Positions 45,507 to 54,229 of a stretch of DNA of 64,000 bases are shown here, piece by piece. Source of the DNA: Blastopirellula marina DSM 3645 (lineage in GTDB: Bacteria; Planctomycetota; Planctomycetia; Pirellulales; Pirellulaceae); the NCBI RefSeq assembly GCF_000153105.1, contig NZ_CH672376.1, positions 198,028-262,027 on the forward strand, written 5' to 3'. Positions within the stretch are counted from its first letter, which is position 1. Each line of letters opens with the position of its first letter. The notes under the pieces were generated by a model. It was given only the letters and a program-made list of their open reading frames with translations, was not told where the DNA came from and did not search any database. The position numbers and the translations under genes were made by a program.

Positions 45507-46103
45507 TCAATGCGGATAGGTCCAAGCCGATCGAACGCGATTCAAGCGTCGGCTTACGGTTCGCGCGGTGCAGCCCAGCGCGGCTCCGATTTCCTCGTGG
45601 GTATAGCCTTGCAGCTTACGGATGACAATCTCGCGTAGGCGGTCATCACGCATCTGATCGAGAGAATCAATGCGTTCGTCGACTTGCAGCGTTTCTAGAA
45701 TGTGCGACGTTTCGACGGCCAAGTCCAAACTGCCGTCGGTCGCTTGTTCGGCGGTTGTCAGATCCGATTCGCGGCGGACGCGGCCTCCCCCGCGCTTCTG
45801 CATTCTTTCGTGCTGGATAGCGCGGCGCGCGTTGCGGGCGACGATCGTTAGCAAAAGTTTCCAAACCGCGACTTCATCTTCGATATCAGGATAGCGATTT
45901 TGGGACGCGGCCTGATAAAAAGCGCTGATTGAAATGATCGCGATATCTTCTTCGTCGCAGTGCCGGCAGGTGGAGGTCTTCAATTGGTTGCGCGCATAGC
46001 GGACGAGCGGAAGATAGAAGGTGCGCCAAAACTGATGCATCGCTTCGTTCGGATCGACCTGCAGACGGCGGCGCCAACGATCAACATCAAAGTAAGAATT
46101 CAT
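45507..46103 (-). CDS. ECF-type RNA polymerase sigma factor
   Basis: A 198-residue sigma factor of the planctomycete ECF group. Region 2 lies at about 20-100, including DEEDIAIISISAFYQ in the place where this group has its conserved DEEDVA motif. Region 4 HTH lies at about 140-195 (YTHEEIGAALGCTARTVSRR). A CRHC pair sits just before DEED, and a Cys at 175 is near the HTH; metal or redox sensing is possible. No anti-sigma gene is adjacent. Confidence 0.9.
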   Translation of the reverse strand: MNSYFDVDRWRRRLQVDPNEAMHQFWRTFYLPLVRYARNQLKTSTCRHCDEEDIAIISISAFYQAASQNRYPDIEDEVAVWKLLLTIVARNARRAIQHERMQKRGGGRVRRESDLTTAEQATDGSLDLAVETSHILETLQVDERIDSLDQMRDDRLREIVIRKLQGYTHEEIGAALGCTARTVSRRLNRVRSAWTYPH

Positions 46104-46375
46104 GAGGAGGGTGATACTTGGTTTTGATGCGTTAGGATAATTCCGGGGATTTCTATGAATGACGTGTGGATCGCCTTTATGCAGACTTTTTGCTATTCCT
46201 GTGTGTTCTTTTTTGCATTTGACTACTTAGACATATAACATCGCACGAAGGGTTCGTTCAGGAACGGATCCGGAACGATCACGAAACCGCGCGATGGGAA
46301 ACGTTGGTGAATGGCCGTTTAGCTGCCAGGTTTCCAGCAGGAAGCATGAGCCGAACGTGGCGAGGGAAAATTCTC

Positions 46376-47062
46376 ATGGCATGGCAATCCGGCAAATCGT
46401 TAAAGAGGTCGATGCGAGTACGCGGCGAGTTCCTCCGCTTGCTGCGAGAACAGCAGGGTTGGACCCAAGACCAATTGGCCGACCACGCCGGCTATAGCGA
46501 TCGATTGATTCGCAAAGCGGAAGCGGGCGGCGCACTGCATCCCGATACGATCGAGGTGTTAGCCGACGCGCTCTCGACAGAAACGGCGCCGATATTTCCC
46601 GAAGATCTCGTGACTTCGCCCGCAGCGGCGGTGCGATCGTTTGTCGAGGCTTATCGCAAGAAAGAACGGCAGTTGGTCGCCAATTTCCATACGCATCTCG
46701 ACGACAACGTCGAATGCTTTGTCGCCGGCGATCCAGAGCAGATTCCCTTTGCCGGAATTTGGAAGACGGTCGACGGTTTCGACTCTTTTTGGGGCTCTTT
46801 TTTCCAGCTCTTTTCACGTCCTAGCAAAGAGCTGTATACACCGACGGTCGTTACTGACGGTCTGACTTGCATCGCGATCGGCCAAGAACAAGTCGAATTG
46901 AAAGACGCCAATCAAATGACGCAAAGTTGGGTGACGATCATGTTCAAATTCGAACGAGGAAAGATCGTCAAGATTGACGACTTCTTTGATACCGCGGCGA
47001 CCGCCCAAATCATTCGCGAAATGCGTGCGAAGCGACAGACGCCAAAATCGCCCGAGACGTAG
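46376..47062 (+). CDS. XRE-type HTH fused to an NTF2/SnoaL-like domain
   Basis: A 228-residue protein. The start at ATG 46376 has GAGGGA about 8-9 bases upstream; earlier ATGs are less well placed. The N-terminal HTH covers about 18-70 (LLREQQGWTQDQLADHAGYS). An NTF2/SnoaL-like cone domain covers about 90-215, with FVEAYRKKERQLV and IMFKFERGKIVKIDDFFDT. The fusion suggests a regulator that binds a small hydrophobic ligand. The ligand is unknown. Confidence 0.8.
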   Translation: MAWQSGKSLKRSMRVRGEFLRLLREQQGWTQDQLADHAGYSDRLIRKAEAGGALHPDTIEVLADALSTETAPIFPEDLVTSPAAAVRSFVEAYRKKERQLVANFHTHLDDNVECFVAGDPEQIPFAGIWKTVDGFDSFWGSFFQLFSRPSKELYTPTVVTDGLTCIAIGQEQVELKDANQMTQSWVTIMFKFERGKIVKIDDFFDTAATAQIIREMRAKRQTPKSPET

Positions 47063-47269
47063 CGAGGCGCTGACTTCCGCGGCTCGCTGTTGGAGAGAAG
47101 AAGATCCCTCGATTCTAATCGAACGGGTGCAAGCGCCCGATATCGCGAAAGTAGGCGGCGTATTTGCTGTGAGACAGGGCCTCGCCCGTCGTCGGATCTC
47201 GGGGTATTCTCAATTTAGACTCGCCGCGGGGCGAGTCCCCCAACATGCACCACCCCAGATACGACGCTC

Positions 47270-47596
47270 ATGAAGTACTTCTATTTTGACGAAGGCAAGC
47301 AAAAAGGGATCGACGGCGGTTCCCCCAAAGAAGCGACGCTGCCGGAGGTGCTGACCGCGTGGGACGCAATGTCAGGCGAGCCCCTCTCGTTTCTCGGCAT
47401 CGTCAACGACGCTGACGTCACCGTCCAATTTCTCTGGGAAGAGGACCAGTCGATGGTGATCGACGTCCCGGTCCCCGATCGCAGCGGGTCCTGGACCAAG
47501 TCGAGCGACGCCGCCGAGTGCCAACAGATAATCACCGACTTCTACGCCGACGCCGATCCGACGCAGATCGATGGGATGACGTTTGAAGAGTGGTAG
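47270..47596 (+). CDS. small acidic hypothetical protein
   Basis: A 108-residue acidic protein, beta-rich in the middle (DVTVQFLWEEDQSMVIDVPV), with no signal peptide. The size and acidity recall Imm1-type immunity proteins, but no toxin gene is nearby, so this is weak. No family is claimed. Confidence 0.62.
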   Translation: MKYFYFDEGKQKGIDGGSPKEATLPEVLTAWDAMSGEPLSFLGIVNDADVTVQFLWEEDQSMVIDVPVPDRSGSWTKSSDAAECQQIITDFYADADPTQIDGMTFEEW

Positions 47597-47852
47597 AACA
47601 AAAGCGGAAAGCGGAGTTGGGGGGCTTGAGATGGTGGGCTGCTGAGGGATTTCTTTTCCATGGGCGTTGCACAGTTGCTAGGCGAGACTTTGTCGATTGA
47701 CAAAGCGCACGATCTTCGGGTCGATTGCAGGGTGCGGAAAATCTGATGCGCTCGACGCGATGTCGCGGTTGCGCCGGCGCGACCCTCGAGATCGATCGTC
47801 GACCGACCGCCCCATGCCCAGATCGACATCCAGGCAGGCGGAGTAAGCGGAT

Positions 47853-48074
47853 AAAAAAAACGTCGCGGTCCGGTCCAACTGATAAGGCAGTAGGTCTGGC
47901 CGTGGCTGACGATAACCAGACCACCGATCTTAACCCACGGCAAGTTAGGCAATCTCGCCAAAAAAACAGAGCGGTCCGGTCCAACCCCCTGGTTCCATAC
48001 GGATGGCCAAAGCTCCCAAGTTAATGCGCCGGTAGTTTGGGTGACCTGATCGAAAAAAAACACAACGGTCCGGT
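47853..48074. repeat. three short direct repeats, A-tract plus CGGTCCGGTCC
   Basis: Copies lie at 47853-47878, 47960-47984 and 48053-48074. Each has a run of 7-8 A, 2-6 variable bases, then CGGTCCGGTCC; starts are 107 and 93 bases apart. The stretch 47597-48078 holds no supported gene. The third copy sits 5 bases from the acyltransferase stop; read on the minus strand it gives a short GTCCG/CGGAC stem near a T-tract and could end that transcript. Confidence 0.6.
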
Positions 48075-48078
48075 CCGG

Positions 48079-49047
48079 TCAGACGGACTCGACTGTCCGG
48101 CGACTCGGATAGAGCGACGCAAGTCCCTTGCGCAAATAGGTTTCCATCACATAGAGCACCGCGGCGCCGATCACGGCCCCGGTGGTGCCAAGCAGGAAGA
48201 CCGGCAGCAGGGCGTTGGGAAACAGCTTGTCGGCCGCCAGGTAGAACGGCACATGCACCAAGTAAAAGTGGTACGAGAGTTCTGACAATTTGGCGATGAC
48301 CGCTTCAGTATGTTCCGGCAGCGAGAACGGGATTGCCGTCGACAGGATCGCGATTCCGGCGATCGTCACGCAGGCAAAGCCGGGATGGACAGTAAAGGTG
48401 AGAACGGCGGCGGCGAGCGCAACCCCCACGGTCAGAAGCGGCGAGGGACGCTTGCCAAGTTGTCCCAGCGACAGCCCGGTCAAAAACGCTAACGTATTTG
48501 CGGCGAAGCCTTCGTCCCACCATAGCCAGACGATCGACGCGACGACCAGCAGCGGCAACACGCGGCGATCCAATTTGACGACCGCAGCGAGTAGATAACA
48601 GAACAACAGCAGCGAAACAAACCAGAAGTAGACGCCGACAATATCGCCGCGATGCGTCCACCCGACGACGCCGGCCAGCTCGGCGATCACCAGCGACAAG
48701 GGCGCCGGTTTGTATTGCACAATATAATTGGCCGACAGGACGCCGGTCACGGCGATCCAGTAGGGCAAGTAAATCCGCGAGAGTCGTTTCGACAACCAAC
48801 GGACGGCGTGCCCTTGTTGACCTTGCGCGGCTAACAGCCCGCTGATCGCAAAAAAGATCGCGACGCCGATCTGCCCTGGGTCGAGCCCGAGCAGCACCTT
48901 CGGCGGCTCACGATCGCAGATCGTGATGATATGTTGCAGCGCCACCAATCCCATTGCCCCCAGCCGCGCAGCATCGAGCCAAACCAAGCGTTCGATCGGC
49001 TTGGCCAGCGGCTTATCGGTCACGGTTTCCGTTCGGGAGGCCTTCAT
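48079..49047 (-). CDS. membrane acyltransferase (acyltransferase 3 family)
   Basis: A 322-residue protein with about ten hydrophobic helices. The N-terminal WLDAARLGAMGLVALQHII fits the acyltransferase 3 signature, and RLSRIYLPYWIA is its arginine-rich loop. These enzymes acylate sugars or lipids in envelope polysaccharides. The substrate is unknown. The gene is followed by the third direct repeat. Confidence 0.85.
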   Translation of the reverse strand: MKASRTETVTDKPLAKPIERLVWLDAARLGAMGLVALQHIITICDREPPKVLLGLDPGQIGVAIFFAISGLLAAQGQQGHAVRWLSKRLSRIYLPYWIAVTGVLSANYIVQYKPAPLSLVIAELAGVVGWTHRGDIVGVYFWFVSLLLFCYLLAAVVKLDRRVLPLLVVASIVWLWWDEGFAANTLAFLTGLSLGQLGKRPSPLLTVGVALAAAVLTFTVHPGFACVTIAGIAILSTAIPFSLPEHTEAVIAKLSELSYHFYLVHVPFYLAADKLFPNALLPVFLLGTTGAVIGAAVLYVMETYLRKGLASLYPSRRTVESV

Positions 49048-49367
49048 TCAACAAACTGCCTAACGCGGAAGAAGTCGCTTGCAACGTTATGGAAAACATA
49101 GGTTCCAAAACGGCGCGTTCGCGCCCGCTTGTCGTATGGCTTGTAGCGAATGTGCGGCCCGGTGGCTGGAGGCCCATATCATCCCTGTTTCATCGGCGAC
49201 ATCTTTGGGGGTGGATCGCGATTGCGAAGCGCCGGTCAAAGCGCTGCGAGCAAAGATTGGCGCCGAAAAGCCCCGTGCCCTAAGCATTGCTTGCTCGCTC
49301 CGCCGTAGTCGGGCTAGTAAACTAGAAGCTCTCACCATTCTCCGTCTACTTCTGCGGAACACCTGTC
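49048..49367. other. intergenic region before the sulfatase
   Basis: 320 bases between two divergently read genes (acyltransferase minus, sulfatase plus). No ORF, hairpin or known promoter is clear. It should hold both promoters. Confidence 0.4.
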
Positions 49368-50870
49368 ATGCACCGTTTCACTTCGCTGCTTTTGTTACTG
49401 GTTCTAACCGCCGGCGCGACGGCTGCTGAACTCCCTAACATCGTGATCTTGTACGCCGATGACATGGGCTACGGCGATCTGGGCGCCAACAATCCGGATT
49501 CCAAGATTCCAACTCCCCAGCTCGATCGCTTGGCGCGCGAAGGGATGCGTTTTACGGACGCTCATAGCTCGTCCGGCATTTGCACTCCCAGCCGTTACGC
49601 GCTGTTGACGGGTCGGTTTCATTGGCGAAAGTTTCACGGCATCGTCAACTCGTTTGACGCGCCGGTGCTCGATCCAGATGAATTGACGATCGCCGAGCTG
49701 CTGAAAGACAAAGGATATCGGACGGCCTGCATCGGCAAGTGGCACCTCGGCTGGAACTGGGACGAAATTCGTAACCAAGAGGTGAAGCCGGAAAAGGATC
49801 AACGCGGACGCGACATCTATTCGCCTGCGGCGTTCGACTGGTCGAAGCCGATCAGCGGCGGGCCGTTGTCGCACGGATTCGATTATTACTTCGGCGATGA
49901 CGTGCCGAACTTCCCGCCCTACGCGTGGTTTGAAAATGATCGGGTCATCACCGAGCCGACCGAGCCGCTCAGCATCACGCCGATGACCGCCGAAGGATCG
50001 TGGGAAGCGCGTCCCGGTCCGATGGTGAAAGACTGGGATTTTTATCAGGTCGTTCCCCGTTTGACCGAGCGAACGGTCGAGTGGATCGGCCAGCAGAAAG
50101 AGGAGCAGGGCCCCTTCTTTTTGTACGTGCCGTTCAACTCGCCCCATGCGCCGATCGTGCCGACCGAAGAGTTTCGCGGTAAGTCGAAAGCAGGCGGCTT
50201 TGGCGACTATGTCGTGCAGACCGACGACAGCATCGGCCGCATTTTAACCGCGCTCGACGAAAATGGTTTCGGCGAAAACACGCTGGTGATCTTCACCGCC
50301 GACAACGGCGCCGAGCGTTACGCCTACGATCGCGTTCGCAACTTCGATCATTGGAGTTCGGCTCCGCTGCGCGGCGTGAAGCGTGATTTGTACGAAGGGG
50401 GACATCATGTCCCGATGGTGGTCAAATGGCCTGGTCACGTGCAGCCCGGCACGACCAGCGATGCGCTGGTCAGTCAAGTCGATGTGTTGGCGAGCGTTGC
50501 GGAGATCGCGGGGTTTGAGTTGCCGCAAGACGCTGCGGACGACAGTTACAGTTTGCTGAATGTCTGGAAAGAGAACGATGCGAGCCCGCGTCAGAGCATC
50601 GTTCATAACACGATGGCCGGCCGGTTCGCCATCCGTGACGGCGACTGGGTGCTGATCGCCGCGAAGTCGGGCGCTCATAGCAAAGTCCCGGCCTGGTTTG
50701 ACAAGGCGCGCGGCTATATCGAAGACGATCTGCCAGGCGAGCTGTACAACCTGAAGTTGGACATCGCCCAAAAGCACAATCTGTACGCCGACCAACCAGA
50801 GAAGGTGAAAGAGCTGACGGAGCTGATGAATCAGATTCAGGCGGAAGGACAAGTGCGCAAAAAGTCATAG
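49368..50870 (+). CDS. arylsulfatase family protein
   Basis: A 500-residue exported sulfatase. A signal peptide is followed by LPNIVILYADDMGYGDLG with the metal-binding DD. The catalytic motif CTPSRYALLTGR (72-83) has C72, which a formylglycine-generating enzyme would convert; the later KWHLG and the PFFLYVPFNSPHAP block are also family typical. It should hydrolyse sulfate esters, often of polysaccharides, in the periplasm. Planctomycetes hold many of them for degrading sulfated algal polysaccharides; the substrate here is unknown. Confidence 0.94.
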   Translation: MHRFTSLLLLLVLTAGATAAELPNIVILYADDMGYGDLGANNPDSKIPTPQLDRLAREGMRFTDAHSSSGICTPSRYALLTGRFHWRKFHGIVNSFDAPVLDPDELTIAELLKDKGYRTACIGKWHLGWNWDEIRNQEVKPEKDQRGRDIYSPAAFDWSKPISGGPLSHGFDYYFGDDVPNFPPYAWFENDRVITEPTEPLSITPMTAEGSWEARPGPMVKDWDFYQVVPRLTERTVEWIGQQKEEQGPFFLYVPFNSPHAPIVPTEEFRGKSKAGGFGDYVVQTDDSIGRILTALDENGFGENTLVIFTADNGAERYAYDRVRNFDHWSSAPLRGVKRDLYEGGHHVPMVVKWPGHVQPGTTSDALVSQVDVLASVAEIAGFELPQDAADDSYSLLNVWKENDASPRQSIVHNTMAGRFAIRDGDWVLIAAKSGAHSKVPAWFDKARGYIEDDLPGELYNLKLDIAQKHNLYADQPEKVKELTELMNQIQAEGQVRKKS

Positions 50871-50998
50871 GTCACGCCGTGGCAATGACGCCCGGCGGCA
50901 AAGCAATCATGCTCGATCAGATCGCGCAACAAGATTGGCCGCTCGAAATCATGATCGTCGAGTTTTAGAAATCAACCTAGAGAGCAGTGACTCACGCG

Positions 50999-51727
50999 AT
51001 GAGCGAATTTGTCAAAACCGTTTTGACGCTGATGCTTATCGGTTCCGTACTGATCGCGTCGATCGCTTGGTGGAATGACCGACCGAATGAAGTAGTTTGG
51101 ACGGCTCGAATCGGCTTTTCCTTACTTGCAGCGGCGTTGTTCTCTGTATTGATCCGACGCAGGCGCCCGCAAGATCGGGCGACCGATTACTTGGCGGTAT
51201 TCGGGGCTCGATATTTCAACCGGGATGGATTTTGCTTTGACATCGACGCCAGCGCCGACGATGGCGTTTGCTATCTCGTCATCGCCTATCAAAGTCAATA
51301 CTCCAAGCGATCCGAGGGGAGAATCGCGATTCGTCCCACATCGGGTTCCTGGATGTCGCGACCGCAATTTGCATCGATCTGCGTCGACCTGGCGATCAAC
51401 CCCGGGGAGTACGGCGTTCTTCGTCTGCCGGTTCCCGTTTCCAAAAAGCTGCAGGGGAAAACCGTGTCGTTCGAGATCGGAGCAGCGGTCTGTTATCCCG
51501 ATGGAAAAGGAGAACGGCTGCGCTTTGCTGACGGTGTGCTCCTGCGCGACAATCAAGAGTTTGGCGATACGTTCACGACAGAGGTTATAGACGCGGCGGC
51601 GGCAAGTCGGTTTGCTCTGACGAGTCCGGTTGTCATTCGTGTGCTGCTTCCCGCGGAAGTCGCAACTGAATTCAACCGTGACCAAACCATCGAACGCGAA
51701 ACGGCTTGGACGTATGTTTCGGAATAG
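50999..51727 (+). CDS. membrane-anchored protein, unknown function
   Basis: A 242-residue protein starting at ATG 50999; a GTG at 50987 is an alternative. Two hydrophobic helices (about 8-25 and 35-53) are followed by an Arg-rich patch and a beta-rich soluble domain of 170 residues with no family recognised. The gene lies 128 bases after the sulfatase and 87 bases before the esterase. Confidence 0.68.
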   Translation: MSEFVKTVLTLMLIGSVLIASIAWWNDRPNEVVWTARIGFSLLAAALFSVLIRRRRPQDRATDYLAVFGARYFNRDGFCFDIDASADDGVCYLVIAYQSQYSKRSEGRIAIRPTSGSWMSRPQFASICVDLAINPGEYGVLRLPVPVSKKLQGKTVSFEIGAAVCYPDGKGERLRFADGVLLRDNQEFGDTFTTEVIDAAAASRFALTSPVVIRVLLPAEVATEFNRDQTIERETAWTYVSE

Positions 51728-51814
51728 GCGTCGTCTACGTGCGCTGTAGCGAGGCGCAGACGGGTCAACTAAAGTGAAGGGCTTCCCGCCCAGCTTCCTA
51801 TCGGAGTTCTTCCT

Positions 51815-52696
51815 ATGCTCACTTTGCGTTTGTTCGTTGCCATCTTGGTGCTCACTAGCGCTTCGATTGCACTCGCCGCACAGCCGCACGTCTACCTTCT
51901 TTCGGGCCAGTCGAACATGCAGGGGATCGGCAAGCTCGCCGATTTGCCAGAGAGCGTACCGCACGAGATGCCGCACGCGTTCTTCTGGAATGGTAAGACG
52001 TTCGAACCGCTGGTGCTGGGAAAAACCAAAATCTCGACGAGGGCCGGCGAATTTGGTCCGGAGGTTGGTTTCGCGTTACAGATGGCGAGCGCCGAGCACC
52101 CGGTCTATCTGATCAAGTATCACGCGAGCGGGATGCCGCTCTATCATGGTTGGAACGGCGGAACTTGGGCGGGTACCGAGCCGGGGCCGAAGCGCCGCAA
52201 CTTTTATCCCGGCGCCGCCGCCGCTGATCCGAATGTCGGCACGCTCTATCAACAGATGCTGAAGATGTATCGCACCGGTTTGGCCCAACTCGCCAAGCAA
52301 GGGGAAGCGCCGCAGGTGAAAGGTTTTCTTTGGATGCAGGGCGAAATGGACGCCAAAGGGAAAGAGTCGGCCATCACCTATGCCGCGAATCTAAAACGTC
52401 TGCGCGATCGTTTGGCCGCTGATCTAAAGCTCGACGCCAACCTACCGATGGTCTATGGCCAAGTGTTGCCGCACGAACCGGCCCATGCTCGTTTCACGCA
52501 TCGGACCGAAACGCGACAGCAGATGGCCGACGCCGACGCGGACTCCGGCAAACCGGAAGCGATCACCGCCGCCAAAATGGTTTCGACCGACGGTTTTGAA
52601 GTTTTGCCAGATACCGTCCACTACAGCGCCGCAGGACAGCTTCGGCTGGGCGAAGCGATGGCGGCAGCGATGAAACCGTTGGTCGAAGCAAAGTAG
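51815..52696 (+). CDS. sialate O-acetylesterase-like (SASA) enzyme
   Basis: A 293-residue exported SGNH-type esterase. A signal peptide of about 22 residues precedes HVYLLSGQSNMQGIG, with the catalytic Ser33 in GQSNM. FLWMQGEMDAKG carries the second conserved block, and the C-terminal DTVHYSAAGQLRLG carries the catalytic Asp-His. It should remove acetyl groups from sugars, and it fits the sulfatase upstream as part of polysaccharide use. Confidence 0.9.
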   Translation: MLTLRLFVAILVLTSASIALAAQPHVYLLSGQSNMQGIGKLADLPESVPHEMPHAFFWNGKTFEPLVLGKTKISTRAGEFGPEVGFALQMASAEHPVYLIKYHASGMPLYHGWNGGTWAGTEPGPKRRNFYPGAAAADPNVGTLYQQMLKMYRTGLAQLAKQGEAPQVKGFLWMQGEMDAKGKESAITYAANLKRLRDRLAADLKLDANLPMVYGQVLPHEPAHARFTHRTETRQQMADADADSGKPEAITAAKMVSTDGFEVLPDTVHYSAAGQLRLGEAMAAAMKPLVEAK

Positions 52697-52742
52697 AGCA
52701 GAGCTGGCCGCTATGCTGCTCTATCGGACGAGCGGCCTCTTC

Positions 52743-52836
52743 GTAGCCCGCTGCGCAAGCGAGGGAAATGCGGTCGGCTGCTTCGAGCCATATTAGAAGC
52801 GCCGAGCGATTTTCCCTCGCTCGCGCCTCAGGCTAC
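52743..52836. repeat. 94-base palindromic intergenic repeat
   Basis: The left arm 52743-52768 (GTAGCCCG...GCGAGGGAAA) and the right arm 52810-52836 are imperfect inverted repeats, with CAAGCGAGGGAAA against TTTCCCTCGCTCG at the inner end. It lies between two convergent genes (SASA esterase and Csp), so it can form a large hairpin and may terminate both. Similar intergenic palindromes are common in planctomycetes (from memory, not searched). Confidence 0.7.
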
Positions 52837-52891
52837 AAAGAATAGTGGGCGCTTACAACGCTTCATCGCGCACCTTCACCGCTTCGTCCTA

Positions 52892-53230
52892 CTACGCATG
52901 CACGCCGCTCATCGTACGGCATTCATGAGCGCAGCGACGACACGCTTCGGCGCACTTTTGACAATGGTCCATTTCATGCTTTTCACACTCGGCGGCGCAG
53001 GCGTCGCAGATCTTGGCGCAAACGTCGCAAACTTCTTCGATAAAGAGGGAGCCGCGGCTCATGAATGCGGCCGCCATCCAGCACGCTTCGGCGCAGTCGC
53101 GATCGGTTTGAATACACGCGGCCATCGGCGTGACGTCGCTCTCGCGTAAACAAGATTGAGCGCAATGCTCGCACGCATGCGCACAACGAATGCAAGCTTC
53201 AATACAATCGCGGAATTTATCAGTCGACAT
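52892..53230 (-). CDS. four-helix-bundle copper storage protein (Csp/DUF326)
   Basis: A 112-residue cytoplasmic protein with 19 cysteines. The start at ATG 53230 has a strong AAGGAGA upstream. Repeated CxxxC and CxxC units along amphipathic helices (CIEACIRCAHACEHC, CDVCAKICDACAAEC) fit the Csp fold, in which thiols line a bundle that binds many Cu(I) ions. No signal peptide is present, so it is of the Csp3-like cytosolic type. No copper regulator or pump is nearby. Confidence 0.9.
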   Translation of the reverse strand: MSTDKFRDCIEACIRCAHACEHCAQSCLRESDVTPMAACIQTDRDCAEACWMAAAFMSRGSLFIEEVCDVCAKICDACAAECEKHEMDHCQKCAEACRRCAHECRTMSGVHA

Positions 53231-53548
53231 TCTTTTCTCCTTGGGGGACGCCAAGATTGCAAAGTGTTCTGACGCACTTGCGCCGACGGACTTCGATCTG
53301 CAAACAACGCGCCAGACTTCCCAATCATCGCGAGATCATCGCAAATCGTTGGCAATAGGAACGATAGGTGCAAGCGGCGGAACGATCGCTTCCCTTGCGG
53401 ACAAATGAGGATGCGCCGGTGACGACCGCGCTGAACGCTGAGCGGTCGCCGCGCGGTTCGTGCAAATCAACGAACACGAATTCGAGAACTTGAATGCGAA
53501 AGAATGAGATTGGTTGGGGAGCGGCGAGTTTGGCAGGTACAGTTGGCC
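53231..53548. other. intergenic region
   Basis: No supported ORF. A stem with GACCGC/GCGGTC arms lies at about 53427-53450 without a clear T-tract. The part near 53231 should hold the promoter of the copper protein. Confidence 0.4.
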
Positions 53549-54229
53549 CTACGATTTGCGTGCGGCCCAAGTCCAATGTCGGTCGCTCGTGAGTTGAACG
53601 GTCTCGGGGGCGAACCCGAGCGGGGTGATGAGCTCGCGGATCTCATCGAGCGTCAACGCGGCTCGAAGCGAATCGCCAAAGAGTCGGCGCTCGGTTTCGT
53701 TGGCGCCGCCGTAGGTTTCTACGAGACGCGTTAGTTCCTCTTCGCTCTGGGGGCGCAGCAAGTCGCGGACGAAGATCATCCCTTGGGGGCGGGTCACGCG
53801 GACGATCTCTTGCAACGTCGGCAGCGGATCTTCCAGATGATGCACAATGCTGTTGGAGATCACCAGATCAAACATTTCATTTTCGTAACCGGTGTCAGCC
53901 GCATCGATATGCGCCAGCTGAATCCGGTCGAGCATGCCGTCCATGTCGACATTCGCTTTCGCCAAAGTCAGCATCGCCGTCGACATGTCGATCGCCATCA
54001 CGCGCGCCATCGGCAATTTTTGGCAGAGCGCGATCGGTATCAACGCGGTGCCGGTACCGACATCCAGCACATCATGAAACGAGCCCTCGGTCGCCGAGGG
54101 ATCGAGCGGGAAGGTGGCGCAGAGGTCCGCGACAAACTGAGCGTTGACCGCCGAATGATCCATCGCGTCGTAGGCGGACGCTTCCTGCGGATTGTCCATC
54201 ACCTCGTCTTCTAGGATGCGAATGATCAT
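53549..54229 (-). CDS. class I SAM-dependent methyltransferase
   Basis: A 226-residue soluble methyltransferase. The start at ATG 54229 overlaps the upstream permease stop by 4 bases (ATGA). The SAM site is LDVGTGTALIPIALCQ (55-70); the acidic loop MAIDMSTAML and the motif IVHHLEDPLPTLQEIVRV follow. The substrate is unknown. Tight coupling to the permease suggests that it acts on the imported compound or in its pathway. Confidence 0.85.
   Translation of the reverse strand: MIIRILEDEVMDNPQEASAYDAMDHSAVNAQFVADLCATFPLDPSATEGSFHDVLDVGTGTALIPIALCQKLPMARVMAIDMSTAMLTLAKANVDMDGMLDRIQLAHIDAADTGYENEMFDLVISNSIVHHLEDPLPTLQEIVRVTRPQGMIFVRDLLRPQSEEELTRLVETYGGANETERRLFGDSLRAALTLDEIRELITPLGFAPETVQLTSDRHWTWAARKS

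Noticed and set aside
47542-48063. 173-residue minus-strand frame across the short repeats
   Set aside because: No family or start signal; similar segments fall in different frames at each repeat, which points to repeated DNA rather than coding.
50886-50969. 27-residue frame after the sulfatase (ends with IMIVEF)
   Set aside because: Too short, no Shine-Dalgarno and no neighbour that explains it; possibly a gene remnant.
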